NCBI GenBank assembly: GCA_036874045.1 | Contig: CM072335.1 | Coordinates: 18,607,501-18,671,500, forward strand | Source: Cymodocea nodosa | Lineage: Eukaryota > Streptophyta > Magnoliopsida > Alismatales > Cymodoceaceae | Direction: 5' to 3' | DNA length: 64,000 nt | Shown: one piece after another, positions 32,750 through 44,199 of the stretch | How positions within the stretch are numbered: the first letter of the stretch is position 1 | Layout: each line of letters begins with the position of its first letter | Program-made: the position numbers and the translations under genes | The notes under the pieces: model-generated | Seen by the model: only the letters and a program-made list of their open reading frames with translations | Told to the model about the DNA's origin: nothing | Databases searched by the model: none

Positions 32750-34954
32750 TGTTTAGGTTTTCCCAGCACTACACTAGAAAAACTTGGATTTGTTACTTCT
32801 GTTTTTACTTAGTTAATTTATCTTTATGCCTATTCTTTCTTTTAGAAGTAAACAAACAACCTTTAATACAATTTAGATATTAATTCCAATTTGTACTTTA
32901 ACTGCAAGTGCATAGTGTCTATTGTATCAGTGTGCAAGTACAGGTCGATCCCACAGGGAATTGCTGACGAACTTGAGAACTGTTTGCTTGTTAAAAATCA
33001 AATTTATATATTCAATAAGCTCTCTGTTGAATTACAGCTAACTCAACGGACTAAGTTCATTGAGTTATGGATAACTCAACGGACTAACCTCGTGGACTTA
33101 AGTTAACTCCACGAGCCTGTCTTTTCTTTTTAATACTGCTATTTACAGAGGAATTCGGACAACCATTGGGCGATTCCACAGATTGTAAATAACATGAATT
33201 AAGCTCTTTAATGTTAGTTAACATTGAATTTATCATTATGCAATACTAACATTCAGATAATTCAAACAGTAACCATTAAAATCTTTAAGTCTTTTGAACG
33301 AACCAATTTCAGTAAACTGTAAAACTAAAATAAACATAAAACAATCACAACACTGACAAAGATAACATTAATCACGATACAACACAAACAATACAACACT
33401 CAAATACAACATACAAACATAGATAAATTGTTTTTGGTATTATTTTTTTAATATGAACATGGAAATGGGCGACAAGTGAAATGTAAAGTAATCTCACTTG
33501 ATAGTAAATACTTCCGACACTACTTGCAACGCGATTACACCACTGAAAATTAAACCACTTACAATTCTGTCTCCTCTCCCTATAAAATCGCGAGTCTAGA
33601 ATTGCAAAATGATCTCCTCTTCAGCATACAGGCATCAACCTGAAGCCAAGGCTAAAAGCTTTACGATCTCCTGAAATATGAGTCGGCGCTTGGTGAAAAT
33701 GGCTTCCCTTCCAGCAACGCGATCACTCCTCACAATGGTTGTCAAGCACTGTGTTTGGCTCAGAATCAACTCGACATCAAGCAAGTATCCTCACAGACCT
33801 TCGATGGTTGGTGATTATGGTGTGGTGATGGTGATGATGATGGTTGGTGTGGTACTTCAGAGAATTGCGACGCCGATCCTCCTCTGCACACACTGCCCGC
33901 CCATCGATCACACACTTCTTCTTTTTTCTTCTTTTCTTTTATATTTCTTTAGTAGTAACTGCTTCTGCTTGAATGGTCAGTTGGATTTCCTTCATTCATA
34001 TCAACGGCGATGCTTTCTTCTCCCTACGCGATTGAATTCCTACGTGATACGTGCAAACATGATTTTTCTCTTCCAACTGTTTGTTCCTGCAACCGCTACA
34101 GTGGCATATTAGAAAATATATAGTCCATGGAGTTACAGATAACTCAACGGACTTTCTTCGTTGATTTAACTATAAAACATGTGCATAAATTTAACTATCT
34201 GATGCTCAGGGGCATTTCGGATACTTATAAACTTAACTATCCAATGCTCAGATGCATTTTGGATAGTTACAGCTAACTCACCGATATATAACTTAAGTAA
34301 ATCTACCAGATCTCGACACGTGTCAGCAGCAGTTTAATCATAAAATAACATTTCGAAGAGTTACAGGTCTAACTATCTGATGCTCAGATGCATTTCGGAT
34401 AGTTACAGGTAACTCACCGAAAATCCACTTAAGTCACTTTCCTAGAACATGACACGTGTCCTCAGCATTTTATAAATAAAAAGAGATTTCAGAGAGTTAC
34501 AGGGATAACTATCCGATGCCCAGCTGCAATTTCGGATAGTTATAGATAACTCACCGAAAGTTCACTTAAGTCATTCATTATGGTTTCAACATGTGTACTT
34601 TAGGAAATAATAAAATATTCTCTCAAAACATAACTGTTTGGTAATTTAAACATAACTATCTGATACATATTCGGTTTGTTAAACATAACTGTCCAAATTT
34701 GTTCGGTATGTTAAACATAATTGTCTGAAATATCAGAAAATTCGGATACTTAAGAATTTCACAGCCTACAACTTACCGACAATTCATAAATATACTAAAT
34801 TAACATTAATTCCCCCAAATTAAGCAAATTCTTCAATTAAAGCATATAACAGTGCAATTATAACATAATGGCTTAATTCTTATATTATAAGCTAAATATT
34901 ATGCAATTAACCATCATTTAACCGTTAATAATATGCATTTTTTCATTCTAAACA
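32750..34954 (-). repeat. 5' LTR of element C (about 2.2 kb)
   Basis: Minus-strand TGTTTAGAATG at 34954 to ...CCTAAACA at 32750. It carries three G-box/hairpin units with ACACGTGT at about 34315 and 34451 and ACATGTGT-type sequence at about 34589, and ACTCAACGGA hairpins near 33020-33110 and 34120-34160. Collinear with the A LTR over its length. Confidence 0.9.
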
Positions 34955-35883
34955 GTGCCACGCATGAGAAACTATGTCATGATTTTCAAATCTTAATGAA
35001 GAATGAATTTGAGATGAGTCTTATGGGAGAATTAAAATTCTTTCTAGGATTACAAATTCATCAACTTCAGCATGGCGTTTTCCTAAATCAAGAAAAATTT
35101 TGCAAAGAGATTCTCTTAAAATTTGGTATGGATAAATCCAAAGCAGCAGGTACTCCCATGAACTCAAATGAAAAACTTGATAAGGACATTTCTAGCATTC
35201 CAGTAGATCAAAAGAAATACAGAGGCATGATTAGATCACTTTTGTATCTAACAGCTAGTAGACCAGATATAATGTTTAGTGTTTGTGCTTGTGCAAGATA
35301 TCAAGCCTCTCCAAAAGCATCACACTTAGAAGTAGTTAAACGTATATTTAAATATCTACAGGGTACCAAAGACTTTGGCTTATTTTATTCTTCACAGAAT
35401 CAATTGATATTAGCAGGATATAGTGATGCAGATTATGTAGGATGCAAATCAGATCGAAAAAGCACCAGTGGGACATGTCAATTGCTTGGTCATTCACTCG
35501 TTTCTTGGTTCAGTAGGAAACAAAACTCTATAGCTCTATCCACCACTGAAGCTGAATATATGGCAGTAGGCCTATGTTGTGCACAGATCTTATAGATGCA
35601 ACAAACTCTAGCAGATTATAAGCTAAATTTTCAGAATACCATTATTTACTATGATAGCAGCAGTGCCATCAATCTCTCCAAAAATACAGTTCTACACTCT
35701 AGAGCAAAACATATTGAGATTAGGCACCACTTTTTAAGAGACCATGTTGAAAAAGGTCATATTTCCTTAGAATATGTCTCTACTAAAGAACAACTTGCAG
35801 ATATCTTCACCAAACCATTATCTGAAGCTGCATTTAATCATATTAGACGAAATTTAGGGATTTGTTCTTTATATGATTTATAA
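34955..35883 (+). pseudogene. Copia-2 reverse transcriptase C-terminal half and RNase H
   Basis: Resumes at ATHEKLCHDFQILMKNEFEM, then GELKFFLGLQIHQLQHGVFL, YRGMIRSLLYLTASRPDIMF, SDADYVGCKSDRKSTSGTC and STTEAEYMAVG; after TAG at 35593-35595 it continues with IIYYDSSSAINLSKNTVLHS, HIEIRHHFLRDHV and TKEQLADIFTKPL to TAA 35881-35883. The YVDD catalytic motif that should precede it was lost at the junction. The TAG sits where WM or QM is expected. Confidence 0.9.
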
Positions 35884-36221
35884 TTTCATATCTCTACTCT
35901 CCAAGCTCACAACTAGGAGCTTGTTCTACTAACATCTTTGTTTTGCAGCAACTTAGACATTTTGATACTTAGCTATAATTGCTTTACCAACTCAGTATCT
36001 GTCTTCTCACTTCTTTTTGACAATTGGCAAAAAAGGGGGAGAAATATCATATTTTGGTAAGCAAAGCTGTAGTAAAGTAGGGGGAGAAATTCAGGGGGAG
36101 AAATATCTCAAGGGGAGAAATATCTCTGTATTCCTCGTGTGTTTTTCTTGTATAGATATATAGGGAGAGAAATACATGTAATACATTGTAAGGATTTTGC
36201 CATTATCAAAAAGGGGGAGAT
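35884..36221 (+). other. Copia-2 3' region with repeated polypurine tracts
   Basis: The motif GGGGGAGAAAT or a close variant occurs at about 36035, 36080, 36094, 36112 and 36163, ending with the true tract AAAAAGGGGGAGAT at 36209-36221 next to the 3' LTR. Repeated polypurine tracts are a described trait of Sireviruses. No ORF is supported. Confidence 0.75.
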
Positions 36222-37726
36222 TGAAAGGACCTCTAGATTTTGATAATGCAAAAATCAATGTAATGTTTTGAATTGTATTTATCAAGATTAGTTTGTACAG
36301 CAAAAAGATCAGAAGACAGACAAATTGAAGCAGCAAACAGGTTGCAGTAAATCTCAGAATGTGCTGCCACAGATAATCAGACAGTTAAGAAGGATTGAAT
36401 GATCGGATAGTTAAGGAGTTAACTATCCGGAAGCTTAAAGGACTTTTCGAAGAGTTGCAGGTATAACTATTTGAAAGTTAAGTCATTCAATTAATCACGT
36501 GCAGAAATACAGAACAGAAGCTTAAAGGACTTGTCGGAGAGTTAGATAACTATCCGAGTTTTCTTTTTAGAGAGTTAGATAACTATTAGAGTTTTTCGAT
36601 GAGTTACAGGTATAACTTTCCGAAACTTAAGTCATCATATTACGCATGTGTAAAATGGAGAAGCCGGTAGTCAAAAGCTTAAAGGAAAAATCGAAGAGTT
36701 AGATAACTATCCGAAATCTCAAAGAGAGTTTCGGTGAGTTACAGTTTAACTATCCGAAACTTAAGTCATTGAATTTCCCACGTGCAGAATTCCAGATAGA
36801 AGCTCAAATAAGTTTTCGAAGAGTTAGAAAGATAACTATCCGAAATCCTGAAGCATTTCGGTGAGTTACAAGGATAACCATCCAAAACTTAAGTTAATCT
36901 TTTATGCACGTGCTGAATTAAAGCAATCGAAAAGTTAACGGTGGGTTACTGTAGCCAACTATTCTACAGTTACATAACTGTTCGGTAAGTTACAGTTATA
37001 AGTATCCGATTGAATGACAGCTTGCAGTATATATTTTGGAATCCTACATGGCAGAAAGGTTTAAGTGATCTTTCGGTGAGTTACAGATATTCTTTGGAGA
37101 GTTATACAGCTAACTATCTGAAAGGTTAAGAAATTCGAAAGGACATCTTGAAATAACTTTCTGAATGGTAACTTACCGTATTTGGGACTGAAGTCTAATT
37201 AAGTACAGTAGAATACATCCGTTGGAAGAAAATATGATTGTTACACATGTTTGGTATATATACAAGATACAGACAACGGATTTAAATAACTTTTGCTCAT
37301 ATACATACTTACACCAAGCTCAATAGAAGAAAAGCTTTAGAGATCAAATCATCTTCAACAGTTACAGATTGAATTTCAGAAGCTCATCACGCACTCAACT
37401 CTATTGCTCACAAGCTAGTATTTACTGAAGTACACAGATCAAAACTTCAGAGAAAGGATTGATTGAAGCTTCAACAAGGAAGCTCAAGTGAATGGTTAGT
37501 TGGTTCTTGCTTAAACCTTAAAGCAAGTGATTGTAAGTTTGCAAGAGTAGTGAAGCCCAAGTATCCCTTAGGGGTGAACTAGCTGTTAGTGGTGAACCAC
37601 CTAAAATCTCTGTGTGAATTCTTTTATTGTGTGCTTGCTATCTCTTTACATTAAACTACTTCTAAAAGGTTAAGAAACGAATTATTACCATTCACCCCTC
37701 CTCTGGTAAGCTTTAAGGTCCTAACA
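36222..37726 (+). repeat. 3' LTR of copia-2 (about 1.5 kb)
   Basis: Collinear with 16657-18163, starting TGAAAGGACCTCTAG and ending ...AAGGTCCTAACA. The two LTRs differ at scattered sites, mostly transitions, with a small indel near 37548. It contains the same hairpin/CACGTG array. Confidence 0.95.
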
Positions 37727-37731
37727 TCTGG
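37727..37731. repeat. Target-site duplication, right copy, of copia-2
   Basis: TCTGG, identical to 16652-16656. Confidence 0.95.
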
Positions 37732-38182
37732 AACACACCTCTTTAAAACCAAATCAGGACATTTCTTAAATAAGTATGGGTCTTCTCAATAGTAATATTT
37801 TACTCTTAAAAAGAACAATTTCTTATCCTGTCTATTCCAATCCTTAGGTGTTAAACTAGTAACTAGATAATTAACTATGTCTGCATACCAAGGCATTATG
37901 TTGATGGTCATTAATTGTTCATCAGGAAAATTATCCTTAATTTCAATATTTGATTTTTCTATTTGTAATCTTGATAAATGATCTGCTACTACATTCTAAC
38001 AACCTTTTTTATCTTTAATTTCTAGATCAAATTCTTGTAATAATAATATCCATCGAATCAATTTAAGTTTAGTCTCTTTCTTTGCTATTAGGTGTTTTAA
38101 AGTTGAATGATCCATGTATATTATCACTTTAACTCCAATCAGATATGATCTAAACTTTTCTAAGGCAAACACAACAGCTAAC
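37727..38182 (-). pseudogene. Element D integrase N-terminus and RNase H, right of copia-2
   Basis: Continues the D reading interrupted at 16656: the linker before the integrase zinc finger, then RNase H ([37 protein letters not shown]). It breaks at about 38175-38190, where LLAVV of RNase H fuses in frame to the EQEIK of the env-position ORF of E through a short shared stretch. Everything of D upstream of this (RT, protease, gag, 5' LTR) is missing. Confidence 0.8.
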
Positions 38183-39930
38183 AGTCCTTTATTTCCTGTT
38201 CTATCCACTCGACTGTGGTTGTGTTCTCTAAAATTTCTATCCCTTCATTTTTCAATTCAAAAATGTTACGGAAAAGCTCTAGTGTTATCTGTACATCAGC
38301 TTGCTCCACGTTAGAAATTAACTTTCCTTCTTCTTCTCTTAAGTTTGCATAAAAGCAGGGTACTAGATTTTCGTATACTGCATGCCCTTTATGTTGAAAA
38401 ATAAATTGTAGTAGACCCTAGAACTCAAATAATTCTTTAATTTCCTACATACTGTCCCAATTTACTAATCTACTATATATAATATCATAACCCTTAATCT
38501 CTTGATATTTATTGTATGCTTCCTAACTCCAAACGTGTACCTCATTCAGAACTGTTGCTTCAGTTGGGTTAGGAATTTGAATTTGTTGCTTTATAGGGGT
38601 TTGTTCTTGCATTTCTTCCTCCATTTGCTGAACTTGAGTTTGTTCAAAATGATCCTGAGATTCCTGCATTCTTGTTTCTACTTCTATTTGTGGTGGAGAG
38701 CTGGAAAAACTTTCCACTCTTCTTTCTTGAATCCTCTCAAAAATTTGCTAAAGAGTCTCTCCCTCTTTAGTGGAATCTATCAAGATATTTCCTTCTTGTT
38801 CCATATGCTTTTGTTCAGCTTCTTGTTCAGTTTCTTCTCTTTCTTCTCCCTCTTGACTACCAATCTATATTGTCACTATTCTTTCTATTTCTATGGCAGA
38901 TTGGGATGGAGTCACGGGCAAATCAGCTTCTACCCTAACTTCAGTTTCTTCTATTTGTATAGGCTACATACTAATTTCAACCTGTTTTTCTTCTTCTCTT
39001 TGCTCTTGCTGCTACTACTCTTGCTCCTCCTCAGATTCAGATAGTAGGTCTACAAAAATGGGCTTTGCAAATCCTTCTGATATTTTCAGCTCAATTTTAA
39101 TCTCTTTTCCTTTCCTTCTTTTAAATAGTTGTGCTTGATCTTCGTCTTCCTCCTCTGAGAATAAATCTACAATAATAGTCTCTACAAGCCCTCGAGCCAC
39201 AAGTATTGGCTCTTCCTATTTTACTTTTTCCGTAATTACTGGTCTCGAAGGACTAGCTTCAATTTCTCTTGTAGTAGGTATGGTAGTGGCTTCTTAATGT
39301 TGTTCAACTTTAACTTTGTATTAGACCTTCAACTTTTCTACAGCCCTCCTTTTGTGAAGTGCATCAAACACCAGATGTGCTTTAGCTACTATCAAATCTT
39401 CTAGTTCTCCTTGGTTTTTCTCAACTCGAATTAGTTCTTCAAATTCTCTTAATTCTTATTCCGTAGAAGGCCCCATAACTACCACCCTTTCTAGTAGTTT
39501 AGGTGGTGGAATTGAAGGTCCTACTTATTCTGCAACTACAGTTGGCATTTCTGCTGCTAGTTCTTCAACTGTTTTCCTCTATTGCTCCTAGATTACCCAC
39601 TGAGCATCTCCACCAATATGTCGTACGAACCATAATCTAAACATGCGTTGGATCAATTCTAGGGCAACTTCATTATTTGGCCTGATTTTTCTCTCTATTC
39701 ACAACAACTTCTGTTGCTACTTTAATCCTTGTTTTCACAATTTGAGGTATGGTAATATCTAAATCTACTAAGACTTTCCTCTAGTAGAAAATGTCAGATT
39801 CTACCTTTTCGAGTTCTTTTTCCCATGTTGTGTTCTTGCTCTTTTGTCTTGTATGCCATTCTTTTGATTCTCTAAGAAATCTTATGGTGTCAATTTCCTC
39901 CTAGAACTCAGGCATCATCATGACTTCGTG
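38183..39930 (-). pseudogene. Env-position ORF of element E, fragmented
   Basis: Collinear with 881 to about 2640 of A. It shows HFEQTQVQQMEEEMQEQTP, GLVETIIVDLFSEEEDED and QAQLFKRRKGKEI segments in different frames. It is truncated before the LFYGDLIP region by the junction with D. Many stops; no function. Confidence 0.7.
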
Positions 39931-40640
39931 GTGTGACAGAATAGAACGAAATTGTTCTAATCTCTACTATTCTAAGTTCTAAATGATTCTGCAAATAATA
40001 CCCTCAAATCCTAAGTTTTAGTATAAATAAACCCTAAGTTTTAGGCGGGTAATCGGGTCATTTTCCTACACAAACTCTCACTTTCTCACTTACCTCTCCA
40101 TGGAGTTACAATTAACTCCACAGACTAAGTCTGTGGACTTAACTATAGTACTCCATTGAGTTACAGTTAACTCAACGAAGTAAGTTCGTTAACTTATCCT
40201 AGACTCAACGGAGTAAGTTCGTTGAGTTAAGTGTAACTCAATAAACTTCCCGTAAAGTTATAATTAATAAAAATACTTATAATAATAATTTTTACTTCAA
40301 TCTAAACCAAAGAATTTTCGATCTAACTGACTCTTAATTTTTTCAATATTTTAGAATTTCGGTCAAATCGTTATATTCCTTGGTCGAACTGAAATTAAAT
40401 ATTTTCTCTTTTTTTACTAGTTGAACTGATACTATGCTTCGGTAAAACCAACATTTTTTTTACTTAATATAATATATAGATTTTTTATGTTTTATGTTTC
40501 GATCAGACTAATGAATCATGTCGGTTGAACTGCAACAATTTTTTCTTTTTTTATATATTTTGGTAAAATTGATAATTTCTTTCGGTTAAACCGTGACTAT
40601 TTTTAAATAAGGGTTTTTTTTTACTACTTAAATAATTTCT
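39931..40640 (-). repeat. Element E spacer with hairpin clusters
   Basis: Counterpart of 271-880 in A: ACTCAACGGA / CGTTGAGT and ACTCCACAGA motifs at about 40100-40250, and TTCGGT / ACCGA half-stems at about 40360-40600. No ORF. Confidence 0.6.
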
Positions 40641-41990
40641 TACTAAGTAAAGCTCGAGTAGTCCTCTACTCTTACTTCTTCTATAATTCCAAAAGAGCTT
40701 TTTGGTATTTTCAGAATAGGTCTAAGTTTTTGTCCATTTACTTTAAATATATTCTAATTTTTAGGATTTTCAATTACAATAGCTCCGTAGAAATAAATAT
40801 TTCGAATTATATAAGGTCCTGCCCATCTAGATCTTAATTTTCCTAGATGATTATGGAGTCTAGTCATGTAGAGATATACTTCTTGTTCTATTTCAAAGGT
40901 TTTTGGAATAATTTTCTTGTCATGCTAGAACTTCATTTTCTCTTTTTCTCTTACAGTTTTTGAATAAGCTTTATTCTTAAATTCTTCTAATTCAATCAAT
41001 TGCATTTTCCTATTTTCAGCAGCTTGATTTAAATTAGTGTTCAGAGTTTTTAATGCCCAATAAGTTTTATATTCAATTTTAGCTAGTAAATGAAAACTTT
41101 TTCCATATACTAGCTTAAAAGGTGATATACCTAAGCTTGTCTTATAAGAAGTTCTATAAGCCTAAAGTACATCTATTAATCTATTAGCCTAATCTTTTCT
41201 AGTAGGATTTACTACTTTTTCTAAGATTAACTTAATTTGTTTGTTTGCACTTTCTACTTATCCACTTGTTTGCGGATGATATGATGTTGCAATTTTGTGA
41301 GTTACTCCATATTTCTTCATTAAGGTTTCAAAACTTCTATTACAGAAATGAGTTCCTCTATCATTGATAATAGCTTTAGGTATTCCAAATCTAGCAATTA
41401 TATTAGTTCGTATAAATTGTATTACCACTTTGTTGTCATTAGTTTTTGTAGGAATAGCTTCTATCCATTTAGATACATAATCCACCCCAACAATATATAA
41501 TTAAATTGATTAGACATAGGAAATGGACCCATAAAATCTATTCCCCACACATCAAAGATTTCAACTTCAACAATAGGATTCAGAGACATCATATTCCTCT
41601 TTGATATTCTTCCTATTTGTTAACATTTTAAACAACTTAAACAATATTTATGAGTATCTTCAAATAGTGTTGGCTAATAAAATCCATATTATAGAATTTT
41701 GGCAATAGTTTTCCTTGAACCAAAATGCCCTCCACATACTTGGTCATGGTAGAAAGACAATATACTCTGATATTCAGTTTCTGGAACACACCTTCTTAAA
41801 ACCATATTAGGACATTTTTTAAATAAGTATGGGTCTTCTCAATAATAATATTTTACTCTTGAAAAGAATAATTTCTTATCCTGTCTATTCCAATCCTTAA
41901 GTGTTAAACTAGTAACTAAGTAATTAACTATGTTTGCATACCAAGGCATTATGTTCATGGTCATTAATTATTCATCAGGAAAATTATCCT
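40641..41990 (-). pseudogene. Element E integrase
   Basis: The core piece 41485-41258 keeps [18 protein letters not shown] and D in [12 protein letters not shown] of [10 protein letters not shown] lies upstream near 41540, and the frame stops at 41258 just before the glutamate motif. C-terminal relics run to 40641. Zinc finger residues are partly mutated (for example C to Y/L changes near 41630-41690). Confidence 0.8.
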
Positions 41991-41999
41991 TAATTTCAA

Positions 42000-42400
42000 T
42001 ATTTGATTTTTCTATTTGTAATCTTGATAAATGATCTACTACTATATTCTCACAACCTTTTTTATCTTTAATTTCTAGATTAAATTCTTGTAATAACAAT
42101 ATCTATCAGATCAATCTAGGTTTAATCTCTTTCTTTGCTATTAGGTGTTTTAAAGTTGAATGATTCATGTATACTATCACTTTAGCTCCAATCAGATATG
42201 ATCTAAACTTTTCTAAGGCAAACAAAATAGCTAATAGCTCTTTTTCAGTGGTTGTATAATTAACTTCAGCATCATTTAAAGTTTTTCTTGCATAATGAAT
42301 CACTCTAAGAGATTTTTCTATCTTCTGTCCCAATACTACTTCTACAGCAAAATCAGTTGCATCGCACATTAATTCAAATGGATGGCTCTAATCAGGTGCT
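42000..42400 (-). pseudogene. Element E RNase H
   Basis: [60 protein letters not shown] and [15 protein letters not shown]. The DHS aspartate is changed to N (MNHS), a loss of a conserved acidic residue. It is open for 87 codons only. Confidence 0.85.
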
Positions 42401-43400
42401 TGTATTATAAGAGTTGAAATTAAGCTAGTCTTAAGCTTGAAAATGTTTCTTTGCAATTTTTATCAAAGTTGAATGAGACATCTTTTAATAGATTAGTTAA
42501 AGGTTTAGCTATTTTGCTAAAATCTTTAATAAATCTTCTATAAAATCCTGCATGTCCTAGAAATGATCTAATATCTTTTACTGATTTAGGTTTTGGTAGA
42601 TTAGAAATTACTTCTATTTTAGCTTTATCTATTTCCAACCCTTTCTTTGAAACAACATGTCCAAGACTATTCCTTGTTTAACCATGAAGTGACATTTTTT
42701 TCAATTTAGAACTAAACTTTTTTCCACACAGCATTTTAATACTTGGTCTAAATTGTTTAAACACACTTCATATGAAGTTCCATATATAGTAAAGTCATCC
42801 ATAAATATTTCTAAAAAATCTTCAGTCATTCTAATGTATATGCCCTTGAAAGGTGGCTGGTGCATTACATAATTCGAATGGCATTCTCTTAAAAGCATAA
42901 GTTCCATTAGAATAGGTGAAAGTTGTTTTCTCTTAATCATCTAATGCTACTAGAACTTAGTTATATCCTGAATACCCGTCTAGGAAATAAAAGTATTTTT
43001 GCCCTACTAATTTCTCTAGCATTTGATCTATAAAAGGTAAGGGAAAATGATCTTTCCTAGTCACAACATTCAACTTTCTATAGTATATACACACTCTCCA
43101 GCCTGATTGAATTCTAGTAGGTATTAAGTCCTAACTTTCATTCTTAATAACTGTTAATCTTGATTTCTTAGGAACTACATGGATTGGACTAACCCATGAA
43201 CTATTAGAAATCGGATAAATTATGTCATTATCTAACTATTTCACTATTTCCTTTCTAACTACTTCTTTAAGGTTTGGATTTAATCCCCTCTTAGGAATTC
43301 TAATTGGTTTAGCATTCTCTTCTAAATATATGTGGTGACAGCATAAAGTTGCACTTAACCCTTTTATATTAGTCATAGTCCATCCTATTGCCTCTTTATA
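42401..43400 (-). pseudogene. Element E reverse transcriptase
   Basis: Broken into pieces: RKHLN-type linker, IFMDDFTIYG at about 42790-42820 with both catalytic Asp, VLGHVVSKKG (frameshifted near 42660), SFLGHAGFYRRFIKDFSKIA and LLKDVSFNFDKNC. About 15 bases of the QRCVQGIF region are missing near 42845. Confidence 0.8.
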
Positions 43401-43469
43401 AGTTTTTACTACTTTTAATTTAGAAATTTGATCCTCTTTTAAATCTGAAGCAATAATGATTGGACATGT

Positions 43470-44130
43470 TCATTTTTCTTTCAAAAATATATAGGTTAAT
43501 TCAGGAGGCAAAGGTTTTAAATCTAAATGTTGACCATCAGAAATTAGAGCTCCTAATTGAACATTTTCATCTTCTATATAAATCTCTTCTTGAACTCCTT
43601 CTACATTTATGCTTTCACTTACTTCTAAAGTTTCAAAATTTAGTTGCCTATTTAATTCTTCTTGAATCACATCATCTAGCATATCTCCTTCATCCTCTAA
43701 AAAGTCTATAGTATGTAAGGACATTTCTAACTCCTCAAACTTTTCTGGTTTGAAAATGTTTAATTAAGTATCCTCATTACCATATACTAACTTCATCACT
43801 CCAATTTTATAATTTATAATAGTCCCTGATGTTGCTAAGAATGGTCTTCCCAAAATTAAAGATGTATCATGATTTTGATGCTTAATTTGTTGGGAATCCA
43901 AAATCACAATATCAATAGGATATATAAAGTTTTTGATTTTAATTAAGACATCCTCTATTTTTCCTCTAAGGTATCTTATACTTCTATCAGCTAATTGAAT
44001 AACAGTTATAGTAAGGATTAAGCCTTCTAATCCTAAGGATGTAAATATATCACTCGACATAACATTTATACCTGCACCTAGGTCTATTAAGGTTCTTTCT
44101 AGAATGGTATTTCCTATAGTGCATGATATA
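43470..44130 (-). pseudogene. Element E protease and protease-RT linker
   Basis: Protease ORF 44060-43764 has LADRSIRYLRGKIEDVLIKI, PIDIVILDSQQIKHQ and GRPFLATSGTIINYKIG; the DLGA motif lies just upstream at about 44070-44090. The linker ORF 43724-43470 has SLHTIDFLEDEGDMLDDVIQ. A stop near 43764 separates them. Confidence 0.8.
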
Positions 44131-44199
44131 ACAGGAATTCTAAGATCAAATAGCTTTTTAGGAATTTGTAGTAGAAATAGGGAACTACTTTGCTCAGCT

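Larger units (their letters stand above)
25528..34954 (-). mobile_element. Athila-like element C: 5' LTR to env-position ORF, 3' end missing
   Basis: The most complete pol in the window. Reading right to left: 5' LTR 34954-32750, primer site, gag remnant, protease, RT, RNase H, integrase, hairpin spacer, shortened env-position ORF and 3' untranslated sequence to 25528, where the LTR of B starts without a polypurine tract. Its own 3' LTR is absent, lost with the rest of B. The LTR abuts copia-2 RT at 34955, showing insertion into copia-2. Confidence 0.85.
16657..37726 (+). mobile_element. Copia-2, Sirevirus-like Ty1/copia element interrupted by elements B and C
   Basis: Complete ends: 5' LTR 16657-18163, primer site 18166, gag-pol, multiple polypurine tracts, 3' LTR 36222-37726 and a perfect 5-bp target duplication. 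The insert at about 21834-34954 breaks the RT. Long LTRs, a gag with a coiled-coil extension, an FFLGLQI-type RT tail and repeated GGGGGAGAAAT tracts point to the Sirevirus branch. The two LTRs differ at roughly 5 percent in the first 210 bases compared by eye, mostly transitions. The element without its insert is about 7.9 kb. Confidence 0.9.

Noticed and set aside
38502-39044. 180-codon hydrophobic, Phe/Leu-rich plus-strand ORF that looks like a membrane protein
   Set aside because: It is the antisense of the glutamate-rich env-position ORF of element E; GAA/GAG codons read backwards give Phe, Ser and Leu.
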